64,000 bases of DNA, taken from Flavobacterium xanthum (lineage in GTDB: Bacteria; Bacteroidota; Bacteroidia; Flavobacteriales; Flavobacteriaceae). Position numbers and translations under genes: made by a program. Below are positions 1-7,041 of the stretch, one piece after another (within the stretch, counting starts at the first letter, position 1; each line of letters begins with the position of its first letter). The stretch spans positions 1 through 64,000 of the forward strand of contig NZ_FRBU01000016.1 in the NCBI RefSeq assembly GCF_900142695.1, written 5' to 3'. The notes below the pieces were generated by a model. That model ran no database searches, was not told the DNA's origin, and saw nothing but the letters and a program-made list of their open reading frames with translations.

Positions 1-1
1 A

Positions 2-88
2 CCTCGGAAAAGGCATCAATTTGATTCTCCAAATGAAGTATATTTACAATTATTAAACAATAATCAGGAATTCGCATTAATTAATTGA
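2..88 (+). CDS. IS30-family transposase, C-terminal end only (window edge)
   Basis: An open frame runs in from the left edge and stops at TGA 86-88, giving 28 residues that begin PRKRHQFDSPNEVYLQLL. Known IS30 transposases end with a RPRKRLGF.TPNEVF-like signature after the DDE catalytic core, and this matches it closely. Only the tail is visible, so I cannot say whether the element is intact. A hairpin with a T-run follows at once. The family call rests on this motif alone. Confidence 0.7.
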   Translation, partial: PRKRHQFDSPNEVYLQLLNNNQEFALIN

Positions 89-102
89 ATCCACCTAGTA
101 TT

Positions 103-140
103 AAAAGGAGTATAGCAAAAGTTTATACTCCTTTTTTTTT
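103..140 (+). terminator. Rho-independent terminator after the transposase
   Basis: AAAAGGAGTATA (103-114) pairs with TATACTCCTTTT (124-135) across a 9-nt loop and is followed by a run of T. It could also form part of the IS right end, since I cannot see the left terminal repeat to compare. Confidence 0.7.
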
Positions 141-223
141 GGTTAATAAGTACACAATCAATATCATTCAAACGCAAATGATATTAAACTTCGTCGACAA
201 AAGTTAAATATCGCATATATGTT

Positions 224-263
224 ATTTTTAATTTGTCTAAATAAGATTTGTGCCTTACTTTTG
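224..263 (+). promoter_or_regulatory. Promoter of the FecA-like receptor with a DtxR-type box over the -33 element
   Basis: TTTG (232-235), 20 bp of spacer and TACTTTTG (256-263) match the Bacteroidota -33/-7 consensus. The -33 element lies inside ATTTTTAATTTGTCTAAAT (224-242). This is an imperfect copy of the palindromes at 4795-4813 and 7009-7026, sharing the half-site TTTGTCTAAA with the latter. Metal-dependent repression is an inference from position and similarity. Confidence 0.55.
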
Positions 264-288
264 CACCGTAGAATCAATCTAAATAGAA

Positions 289-2517
289 ATGAAAAATAAT
301 TTACTTGTAGCTTCTTTATTAGTTACATCCGTTATGTTTGCGCAAGAAAAAGAACTTTCAAAAACTCAAAAAGACAGTATTGAAAGTTTGAAAGAAGTTA
401 TCGTTACCACTGATGCTATTATAGGAAGTAAGTTCAAAGCTAAAAACAAAGCAGGCTCTACTTATTTTATTTCTCCAAAAGAATTAAAAACGTTCAACTA
501 CGATGACGTTTCCCGAATTCTAAGAACAGTGCCCGGAATAACGATTCAGGAAGAAGACGGTTTTGGATTGCGACCCAACATAGGTATGCGAGGAACTAGC
601 CCTAATAGGAGCGAGAAAATCACTTTAATGGAAGATGGAATTCTTATTGCTCCAGCACCTTATGCTGCTCCAGCAGCGTATTATTTCCCAACTGTAAGCA
701 GAATGCAATCCTTTGAGATATTAAAAGGGGGCAGCCAGATTCAATACGGCCCTTATACTACAGGTGGTGCTATTAATATGGTTTCAACCCAAATCCCAAA
801 CCGTTTTTCTGGACGTGTCATCGCCAGCATAGGAAGCTTTAACACTAAAAAGACCTACGTAAATATTGGAGATGAACATAAAAATTTTGGTTACGTATTA
901 GAATACAACAATCGAAATTCAGATGGATTCAAAAAAATTGATAATAGTTCAAAAAGCACTGGTTTTCAAACAAATGATTACGTGGCAAAATTTAGAATTA
1001 ATACGGATGCTGATGCTAAAGTATATCAGTCTTTGACCGCTAAAGTTCAATACAGTGAAGACTTGGCAAACGAAACCTACCTTGGTTTGACCGATGAAGA
1101 TTATGCTAAAAATGCCTACAGAAGATATGTAGGTTCAAATGAAGATTTTATCGATACAGAACACCGTCAAATCATGCTGACGCACTTCATAAGACCTACT
1201 AAAAACTTTAGCATAACCACAAAAGCGTATCAAAACGAATTCGCAAGAAACTGGTATAAATTAGACGCTTTAAAACTAGGGTCATCAAAGGTGAGCATCA
1301 ATAATATCCTGACCAATCCTGCAAAATACAATGCGGAATATCAAGCCGTAACTGGAGCTGACAATACCATTGACAACGCCTTGTTAGTGAAGGCAAACAA
1401 CCGTAAGTATGAAGCTAAAGGGATTCAAACCGTTGGGAACTACACTTTTGAAACTGGAAAAGCAAAACATGATATTGATTTTGGTATTCGCTACCATGAG
1501 GATTACGAAGATCGTTTTCAATGGGTAGATGGGTACGCCATCCAAAACGGAGTAATGAACAGAACTAGTACCGGAACTCCAGGAACTGATGCAAATAGAA
1601 TTACAAAGGCAGAAGCTATTGCAGCACATGTACTTTATAATTTGAACATTGATCGATTTACTTTTACTCCAGGAATTCGTTATGAAGATATCAAATTAAA
1701 TTCACTGAATTTTGGTACAAATGACATTAATAGAGTTGGGACTACCTTGGCAAAAGCCAATAACAACATCAATGTATGGATTCCAGGAATGGGAATTTTG
1801 TACAAAATAAATGATGATTACAACTTATTTACTAGTGTTCACAAAGGTTTTTCGCCACCTGGTGTATCTGCAGGAGAAGATGCCGAAAACAGTTTAAATA
1901 CAGAATTGGGTTTCCGTTTCCACAAGAATGCATTAAAAGGAGAGATCATAGGATACTATAATAATTTTTCAAATCTGCAAGGATCTGATTCGATGTCAGG
2001 AGGAGGCGCTGGAACTGGTGATTTATTTAATGCGGGTGCAGCAATTGTAAAAGGAATTGAATTACTAGCAACCTATAATATTATAGACAACCTAGAAAAA
2101 GGATTTAAATTACCAGTGACTGTTTCCTACACTTTAACGGATACAGAGTTGAAAAACAATTTCAACAGCACAATTTGGGGAAATGTAGAAAGTGGAGATG
2201 AAATCCCATACATTGCTAAAAATCAATTGGCTATCACAACAGCATTTGAAACGGAGAAATTTAATTTTGCCCTTAGCGGAAAATACGTAGATGCTTTCAG
2301 AACAGAAGCTGGTACTGGAACTATTCCAGCAAATAACAGAGTGGCTTCGAATTTCATTATAGATTTCTCGGCAAAATATAATCTTAACGAGCACATTAGC
2401 TTAATGGGAAATATAATCAATTTGTTAGATAAGGAATATGCAGTTTCTAGAGTTCCTGCGGGCTTAAGACCAGGGCAACCTTTTGGAATCAACTTTGGAA
2501 TTATGGCACAATTGTAA
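289..2517 (+). CDS. TonB-dependent outer membrane receptor, FecA-like
   Basis: Outer-membrane receptor that would take up an iron chelate using TonB-ExbBD energy. Residues 1-18 form a signal peptide ending MFA before QEKE. A plug domain follows at about 55-170, with SRILRTVPGI, then NIGMRGTSPNRSEKITLMED and ILKGGSQIQYGP. The rest is beta-barrel, and the length of 742 aa is normal. The plug resembles ferric-dicitrate (FecA) receptors, but there is no N-terminal FecR-signalling domain, and no fecIR pair is adjacent. The promoter carries a DtxR-type box and a strong terminator follows, so the gene is probably monocistronic and iron-responsive. The exact substrate is not determined. Confidence 0.88.
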   Translation: MKNNLLVASLLVTSVMFAQEKELSKTQKDSIESLKEVIVTTDAIIGSKFKAKNKAGSTYFISPKELKTFNYDDVSRILRTVPGITIQEEDGFGLRPNIGMRGTSPNRSEKITLMEDGILIAPAPYAAPAAYYFPTVSRMQSFEILKGGSQIQYGPYTTGGAINMVSTQIPNRFSGRVIASIGSFNTKKTYVNIGDEHKNFGYVLEYNNRNSDGFKKIDNSSKSTGFQTNDYVAKFRINTDADAKVYQSLTAKVQYSEDLANETYLGLTDEDYAKNAYRRYVGSNEDFIDTEHRQIMLTHFIRPTKNFSITTKAYQNEFARNWYKLDALKLGSSKVSINNILTNPAKYNAEYQAVTGADNTIDNALLVKANNRKYEAKGIQTVGNYTFETGKAKHDIDFGIRYHEDYEDRFQWVDGYAIQNGVMNRTSTGTPGTDANRITKAEAIAAHVLYNLNIDRFTFTPGIRYEDIKLNSLNFGTNDINRVGTTLAKANNNINVWIPGMGILYKINDDYNLFTSVHKGFSPPGVSAGEDAENSLNTELGFRFHKNALKGEIIGYYNNFSNLQGSDSMSGGGAGTGDLFNAGAAIVKGIELLATYNIIDNLEKGFKLPVTVSYTLTDTELKNNFNSTIWGNVESGDEIPYIAKNQLAITTAFETEKFNFALSGKYVDAFRTEAGTGTIPANNRVASNFIIDFSAKYNLNEHISLMGNIINLLDKEYAVSRVPAGLRPGQPFGINFGIMAQL

Positions 2518-2540
2518 AAAATTGTCATTAGTTTAACTCA

Positions 2541-2570
2541 AAAAAGCAACCGGTATCGGTTGCTTTTTCT
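2541..2570 (+). terminator. Rho-independent terminator of the FecA-like gene
   Basis: A perfect 12-bp stem, AAAAAGCAACCG (2541-2552) and CGGTTGCTTTTT (2557-2568), with a GTAT loop. The T-rich arm serves as the tail on the plus strand. Confidence 0.85.
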
Positions 2571-2582
2571 TATTTTTACATT

Positions 2583-2711
2583 ATGGATATTCAAGAAATT
2601 TTAGCCTTTGCCGCACTAGCCGTCGCACTCGCTTTTCTAATTAAAAAATTCTTTTTCAAAAAGAAAAAGTCGGACAAAAATTGTGGAAGTGGCGATTGTG
2701 GTTGCAGTTAA
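2583..2711 (+). CDS. FeoB-associated Cys-rich membrane peptide
   Basis: A 42-residue ORF starting MDIQEILAFAALAVALAFLI: one transmembrane helix, then a lysine-rich cytoplasmic stretch (FFFKKKKSDK) and the tail NCGSGDCGCS. This matches the small FeoB-associated Cys-rich proteins normally encoded beside feoAB and thought to help ferrous-iron transport. No feoA or feoB lies here, so the gene is orphaned, or feoAB is elsewhere. Its stop overlaps the convergent gene's stop by 4 nt. No promoter is obvious in the 12 nt after the preceding terminator, so expression may depend on read-through. Confidence 0.75.
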   Translation: MDIQEILAFAALAVALAFLIKKFFFKKKKSDKNCGSGDCGCS

Positions 2712-3130
2712 TCCTGTTTATAATAGCCAATTTTTAGGCAATAGTCATTGGAATCAATTTTCTTTCCTTCTTTTGGATACGGCAACACCTGCATGGTTTT
2801 TATCTTCTTCTGCTTTCTTGGTAAGTACTTAGCAAACCACTCTTTATTTTCTTTTTCATTTTTCATTGCGAATAGCAACGTTGCATCTTCAATTAATTTT
2901 GAATCTTTATACACCGAAACGACAGCGGTTACTTCTCCGGCCCAAATGCAAGTTACGCCTTCAGGACAGCGGGAATCAGCAACAATCGATTTTAAAACTA
3001 ATTGAAAACCCTTTAGATTGGAACATACTTTTTGATCTATAGTTACATATTTTATCTTTTGATCTTTTGGGCTTTGCGCCAAAGCAAAAGTACCGATGAG
3101 GATAAAAAAGAATAGTATTGACTTTTTCAT
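2708..3130 (-). CDS. Secreted protein of unknown function with CPEGVTCIWAGE motif
   Basis: 140 aa with a clear signal peptide (MKKSILFFFILIGTFALA, then QSPKD). The mature part contains DSRCPEGVTCIWAGEVTAVV at about residues 52-71, plus two further cysteines (VCSNLKG near 36 and DYCLKIGYY near 130), giving four periplasmic cysteines that could form two disulfides. The RCP..V.C.WAGE signature recurs in small secreted proteins of Bacteroidota and Proteobacteria, but I know of no assigned function. It lies convergent with the FeoB-associated peptide and downstream of the ZIP gene on the same strand. Confidence 0.7.
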   Translation of the reverse strand: MKKSILFFFILIGTFALAQSPKDQKIKYVTIDQKVCSNLKGFQLVLKSIVADSRCPEGVTCIWAGEVTAVVSVYKDSKLIEDATLLFAMKNEKENKEWFAKYLPRKQKKIKTMQVLPYPKEGKKIDSNDYCLKIGYYKQD

Positions 3131-3191
3131 AGGCTGTTTTTGAAATATAAAACTACGCTTTCTTTTCCTGAGAATCTCAAAAAAAAGATTC

Positions 3192-4010
3192 CTAGCCTAA
3201 AGCCACATCCAACACCATCATCACAATGAACCCGCCAACGAATCCAAGCGTGGCAATATCTGTGTTTTTATCTTGTTGTGTTTCTGGTATTACTTCTTCA
3301 ACTACTACAAAAATCATGGCTCCTGCAGCAAAAGCTAAAGCGTAGGGTAAAATTGGCGTAAAAAAAGTGACTGCAAAAGCCCCTAACACCGCCGCAACTG
3401 GTTCTACCAATGCGGAAGATTGTCCGTACATAAAGCTTTTCCACCTACTCATTCCCATGCGTCGCAACGGCATAGCAACTGCAATCCCTTCGGGAAAATT
3501 CTGAATTCCTATTCCAATCGCTAAAGTGACGGCTCCTGCGATAGAAGCTTCAGGAATTCCAGCAGCGACACCTCCAAAAAGAACTCCAACAGCCAAACCT
3601 TCTGGAATATTGTGTAGTGTAATAGCCGAAACCAATAATGTGGTGCGTTGCCAAGGAGATTTAACACCTTCTGAAACTTTAAAATTGATATGAAGGTGCG
3701 GCAATACTTTGTCTATTCCAAAAATGAACAGCGCACCAAGGAAAAATCCAAAAGCTGCGGGAATAACTTTTTCAAAACCTTCACCGCCAGTCATTTCAAT
3801 GGCTGGAGCCAATAAACTCCAGAAACTTGCGGCAACCATTACGCCTCCGGTAAAACCGAGCATTCCATCGAGAACGGTTCTATTCATGGTTTTAAACATA
3901 AAAACAAAAGAAGCCCCTAAAGCGGTAAGAAACCAAGTGAATAAACTCGCATACAAAGCGGCTAAAATTGGGTCGATACTCGTGAAATAATCAACTATTG
4001 ATTGATACAT
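3192..4010 (-). CDS. ZIP-family metal transporter
   Basis: 272-aa inner-membrane protein with about eight transmembrane segments. The two ZIP signature helices are visible: ITLHNIPEGLAVGVLFGG and IGIGIQNFPEGIAVAMPL, whose His, Asn and Glu residues bind the transported divalent metal in known ZIPs. A GufA/ZupT-like subfamily fits. The ATG lies 2 bp after the stop of the DtxR-type regulator, so the two form one operon and the regulator presumably controls this importer. Import of Zn, Mn or Fe is possible; the operon partner favours Mn or Fe, while the nearby Zur cluster favours Zn. Confidence 0.85.
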   Translation of the reverse strand: MYQSIVDYFTSIDPILAALYASLFTWFLTALGASFVFMFKTMNRTVLDGMLGFTGGVMVAASFWSLLAPAIEMTGGEGFEKVIPAAFGFFLGALFIFGIDKVLPHLHINFKVSEGVKSPWQRTTLLVSAITLHNIPEGLAVGVLFGGVAAGIPEASIAGAVTLAIGIGIQNFPEGIAVAMPLRRMGMSRWKSFMYGQSSALVEPVAAVLGAFAVTFFTPILPYALAFAAGAMIFVVVEEVIPETQQDKNTDIATLGFVGGFIVMMVLDVALG

Positions 4011-4012
4011 AA

Positions 4013-4660
4013 TTACTTGATATATAAATTACTGGCTATTTTATGTGAAATCGTTATCTCTTTGGTTTCCACCCGAATTCTAAAAGAGGAATCAAAACTT
4101 TCCTTTTCTATAATTTCAATTTGGGAACCCAAAGCGATTTCTTGCTTGTCTAAATATTTTAGAAAATCAGAAGAAGTGTCTTTGACTCCCACACAAATTC
4201 CTACTCGGTTTTTCTCCATTTCCGAAAGTAGCTGTTTTTCTATTTTTATGATTCTTCCACTAGCATCGGGAATAGCATCTCCATGAGGATCCTCCGTAGG
4301 ATTTCCCAAAAAATCATCTAATTTATTGATTAGTTTTTCTGATTTAATATGCTCCAGTTGTTCCGCAAGATCGTGTACTTCATCCCATGAAAAATCTAGT
4401 TTTTCGACTAAAAAAGTTTCCCAAAGACGGTGCTTTCTAACAATCATTTTGGCTGCTAGTTGTCCTTTTTCGGTAAGAGATACCCCTTGGTATTTTATGT
4501 AGTTAACCAACTCTTTTTCGGCAAGTTTCTTAAGCATATCGGTGACAGATGATGCTTTTGTTTCCATTTTTTCAGCAATGGCGTTGGTGCTAATATCAGC
4601 ATCCGACACTGCCATAAGGTGGTATATGGTCTTGAGATAATTTTCTTCTGAAAAGGTCAT
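4013..4660 (-). CDS. DtxR/MntR-family metal-dependent transcriptional regulator
   Basis: 215 aa from ATG 4660, where family homology begins (MTFSEENYLKTIYHL). A longer frame to 4735 lacks homology and includes the leader. Residues 1-65 form the winged helix (AIAEKMETKASSVTDMLKKL). Residues 70-140 form the dimerisation/metal domain with the usual ligand region (RKHRLWETFLVEKL, HDLAEQLEHIKS, DPHGDAIP). The C-terminal third is a FeoA/SH3-like domain. Its promoter contains a perfect DtxR-type palindrome between -33 and -7, implying autoregulation. It is co-transcribed with the ZIP transporter. Confidence 0.87.
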   Translation of the reverse strand: MTFSEENYLKTIYHLMAVSDADISTNAIAEKMETKASSVTDMLKKLAEKELVNYIKYQGVSLTEKGQLAAKMIVRKHRLWETFLVEKLDFSWDEVHDLAEQLEHIKSEKLINKLDDFLGNPTEDPHGDAIPDASGRIIKIEKQLLSEMEKNRVGICVGVKDTSSDFLKYLDKQEIALGSQIEIIEKESFDSSFRIRVETKEITISHKIASNLYIK

Positions 4661-4682
4661 AGTATTATTTTGGATATTTTCC

Positions 4683-4703
4683 CTACATCTTATAACGATG
4701 TAG
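4683..4703 (-). promoter_or_regulatory. Inverted repeat in the leader of the dtxR-ZIP operon
   Basis: CTACATC (4683-4689) and GATGTAG (4697-4703) are perfect 7-bp arms around a 7-nt spacer, 23 nt upstream of the dtxR start. It could be an mRNA hairpin or a second operator. Further upstream, TTGCAACAT (4742-4750) repeats the half-site of the Zur-like palindromes at 5230-5280. Confidence 0.4.
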
Positions 4704-4784
4704 AAATAGAATGTGTTGCTAAAATTATTTAACAATTAAAATTGCAACATAACTTCAGCGACAAATATAAACAAAAAAGAACAC

Positions 4785-4816
4785 CAAAAATATTTTTTTA
4801 GTCTAGTCTAAAACAA
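4785..4816 (-). promoter_or_regulatory. Promoter of dtxR-ZIP operon with DtxR-type operator filling the spacer
   Basis: On the minus strand, TTG (4816-4814), 21 bp and TATTTTTG (4792-4785) fit the Bacteroidota consensus. The spacer is occupied by TTTTTAGTCTAGTCTAAAA (plus-strand 4795-4813), with arms TTTTAG and CTAAAA. It shares TTTTTAG-n4-GTCTAAAA with the site before the receptor at 7042. Bound repressor here would block RNA polymerase. Confidence 0.6.
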
Positions 4817-4825
4817 TTTTACTTT

Positions 4826-5209
4826 CTATAAACAGTTCGGGCACAAACCAGAAAGCGTAAAATTGACTTCATTAACTTGATAATTGGGTGGTAAATCAAA
4901 AGTAGGCTCAACATGCTCTAAGCACGTTACTAAGTGACATTTCTCACAACTAAAATGAATGTGATTGTGGGTATGTTTTATTTCATTATGAGCGTGATGG
5001 CAACTCGCATATTTTATAGTTCCGTCTAAATTTACAATTTTATGAATTATATCTTCTCTTACTAAACGATCTAAAACCCTGTAAATAGTAACACGATCAC
5101 AAATAGTATGGCTTAAAGTCTGAATTTCAGTATGCGACAAAGCGACTGCTGAATTTTTTATAATTTCTAAAATAGTGGTTTTAGCAGTGGTATTTCGAGT
5201 GGCTTTCAT
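4826..5209 (-). CDS. Fur-family regulator, probably the zinc regulator Zur
   Basis: 127 aa, short for Fur but complete. The N-terminal winged helix contains SHTEIQTLSHTICDRVTIYRVL. The C-terminal domain has a histidine-rich metal region (SCHHAHNEIKHTHNHIHFSC) and two CxxC pairs (CEKC, CPNC) for a structural zinc. It is divergent from a MerC-CobW operon and shares a promoter region with two palindromes. Since CobW-family (YciC/ZagA) and MerC genes are typical Zur targets, zinc sensing is the best inference. Peroxide or iron sensing is less likely. Confidence 0.8.
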   Translation of the reverse strand: MKATRNTTAKTTILEIIKNSAVALSHTEIQTLSHTICDRVTIYRVLDRLVREDIIHKIVNLDGTIKYASCHHAHNEIKHTHNHIHFSCEKCHLVTCLEHVEPTFDLPPNYQVNEVNFTLSGLCPNCL

Positions 5210-5229
5210 CTTTGCTTAAATTATTAACG

Positions 5230-5280
5230 CAACATTGTTGCATTATAAAATATATTTATATATTTGCAACACAATTGCAT
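5230..5280. promoter_or_regulatory. Divergent promoter region with two Zur-like palindromes
   Basis: Two palindromes are visible: GCAAC-att-GTTGC (5230-5242) and TGCAA-cacaa-TTGCA (5266-5280). The plus-strand promoter for merC is TTG (5239-5241), 18 bp, TATATTTG (5260-5267), so one palindrome covers each promoter element. The fur-type gene reads the other way from the same interval. A single protein could therefore repress both directions. Which protein binds is an inference from gene context. Confidence 0.6.
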
Positions 5281-5298
5281 TAAGCAAATATACGAGAA

Positions 5299-5652
5299 AT
5301 GAAGAAAACAACATCGTTTAACATGGATATTTTAGGGATTTCAACTGCCAGTTTGTGCCTAGTTCATTGTTTACTTTTCCCTTTACTGACTATACTGCCT
5401 ATAGGATTGATTCACAATCCCTACATCGATTTACTATTTGTTCTTATAGGGCTTTGGGCTGTCATACGGATTATCAAAACGGCTAAATTAGGTGTTATTA
5501 TGTTGCTTTTAGTTTCTATAACACTGATCCTTTTGGGCGTAGTGATCGAAATCTTTTTGGACTACCACACTAGTTTAATTCTGCTGGGAGGTATCGGGAT
5601 GATAATGGGTCATCTTATGAATTATAAAAATCATAAAAAAAAGCACTTATGA
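5299..5652 (+). CDS. MerC-domain inner membrane protein
   Basis: 117 aa with four predicted transmembrane segments. The MerC signature lies at the start ([16 protein letters not shown], cysteines at 20 and 24), and the C-terminus is histidine/lysine-rich ([14 protein letters not shown]). MerC was described as a mercury importer, but in Bacteroidota it commonly sits in zinc-regulated operons and may move Zn or a related metal. It overlaps the CobW start by 4 nt and follows the Zur-like promoter. Confidence 0.8.
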   Translation: MKKTTSFNMDILGISTASLCLVHCLLFPLLTILPIGLIHNPYIDLLFVLIGLWAVIRIIKTAKLGVIMLLLVSITLILLGVVIEIFLDYHTSLILLGGIGMIMGHLMNYKNHKKKHL

Positions 5653-6893
5653 AAAAATTACCAGTAACTGTATTATCTGGTTTCCTTGGAGCGGGAAAAA
5701 CCACTTTACTCAATCACATTCTTCACAATAAAGAAGGCTTGAAAGTAGCTGTAATTGTCAATGATATGAGCGAAGTAAATATTGATGCCAATTTAGTAAA
5801 AGCTGAAAACACCTTGTCACGTACCGAAGAACGGTTGGTTGAAATGAGTAACGGCTGTATTTGTTGTACGCTGCGCGAAGATTTGATGCTTGAGGTTGAA
5901 AAATTAGCCAAAGAAAATCGCTTTGATTATCTGTTAATTGAGAGCTCAGGCATAAGTGAACCTATTCCCGTGGCACAAACATTTTCGTTTGTTAATGAAG
6001 AGGAAAATATTGATTTGTCTCAATTTAGCTACATCGATACTATGGTGACTGTAGTAGATGCGTTCAACTTCTTCAAAGACTTTGGTTCAGCACAAACCTT
6101 ACAAGATAGAAAAGCATCCGATATTGAAAATGATAATCGGACCATTGTTAACCTGCTCGTAGATCAAATTGAATTTGCCAATGTTATTATTTTAAATAAA
6201 ACCGACTTAGTTACTGCAAACGAATTAACATTATTAAAAGCCTCAATCACAAAACTGAATCCTGTGGCTAAAATAATCACTTCAATTCTTGGAAAAGTAC
6301 CGGCAAGTGAGCTACTAAATACGCATTTATTCAACTACGAAGAAGCGGAATCTTCTGCGGGTTGGATGCGGGAATTGGAAGGAATTCATACGCCTGAAAC
6401 CGAAGAATATGGAATTTCATCTTTTGTTTTCAGAGACGAGCGCCCGTTTCATCCACAACGTTTTTGGCACTACCTCACCGTCAATTTTCCGCAGAACATT
6501 ATTAGAAGCAAAGGTCTTTGCTGGATTGCTTCTAGACCCGAACAAGCAATTAACTGGAGTCAAGCCGGCGGATCCATGAAAGCTGAAGGTGCCGGCGTAT
6601 GGTGGGCAAGTATGCCTCTTGGTGAACGGATGACTTTCAATAATTTTGTCGAATACCAAGACATTATTGAGGAACGATGGACCGCTAATTTTGGTGACCG
6701 ACTGAACGAAATCGTATTTATAGGCATGGCATTAAATGAAACAGAAGTTCGAAGCCAACTCGATAATTGCCTGTGCACAGCCGATGAAATTATGGATTTA
6801 CAAGATGGATTTTTCTCAAGCAAAGATGATTTTCCTATTCCAAGAGCAGCCGTTACCAATGCCGTAACGGCTCAATTAAATGAATTAAATTAG
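5649..6893 (+). CDS. CobW/COG0523-family GTP-binding metallochaperone (YciC/ZagA-like)
   Basis: 414 aa cytoplasmic G3E GTPase. It has the P-loop GFLGAGKTT at residues 11-19, the metal-binding GCICCT (CxCC) at about 74-79, ESSGISEP (Walker B/switch) and NKTD for guanine specificity. A C-terminal CobW_C domain begins near [17 protein letters not shown]. Family members deliver zinc to client enzymes when zinc is scarce. Translational coupling with merC and the divergent Zur-like gene support a zinc role. A terminator follows at 6933. Confidence 0.87.
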   Translation: MKKLPVTVLSGFLGAGKTTLLNHILHNKEGLKVAVIVNDMSEVNIDANLVKAENTLSRTEERLVEMSNGCICCTLREDLMLEVEKLAKENRFDYLLIESSGISEPIPVAQTFSFVNEEENIDLSQFSYIDTMVTVVDAFNFFKDFGSAQTLQDRKASDIENDNRTIVNLLVDQIEFANVIILNKTDLVTANELTLLKASITKLNPVAKIITSILGKVPASELLNTHLFNYEEAESSAGWMRELEGIHTPETEEYGISSFVFRDERPFHPQRFWHYLTVNFPQNIIRSKGLCWIASRPEQAINWSQAGGSMKAEGAGVWWASMPLGERMTFNNFVEYQDIIEERWTANFGDRLNEIVFIGMALNETEVRSQLDNCLCTADEIMDLQDGFFSSKDDFPIPRAAVTNAVTAQLNELN

Positions 6894-6932
6894 TTATAAA
6901 TCCCGATTGTTTTGGTTAATTATTGGGTGCTT

Positions 6933-6966
6933 AAACGGTTCATCTTCAAGGTGAGCCGTTTTTATT
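6933..6966 (+). terminator. Rho-independent terminator of merC-cobW
   Basis: AAACGGTTCA (6933-6942) pairs with TGAGCCGTTT (6952-6961, one G-T pair) across a short loop, followed by TTTATTTTA. Confidence 0.75.
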
Positions 6967-7008
6967 TTATGGATAAATTGCTACTATTTTAAAAATGTCA
7001 AATATATT

Positions 7009-7026
7009 TTTTAGATTTGTCTAAAA
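7009..7026 (+). promoter_or_regulatory. DtxR-type palindrome containing the -7 box of the second TonB receptor
   Basis: TTTTAGA-TTTG-TCTAAAA is a perfect palindrome with 7-bp arms. Its middle, TAGATTTG (7012-7019), also fits the TAnnTTTG -7 consensus 22 nt before the start codon. Thus the probable operator and promoter coincide. No clear -33 TTG is seen. Confidence 0.55.
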
Positions 7027-7041
7027 TTTAATTTAAATTGA

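Noticed and set aside
4661-4735. N-terminal extension of the DtxR-type protein
   Set aside because: The extra 25 residues have no family similarity and the family start MTFSEENYLKT lies at 4660.
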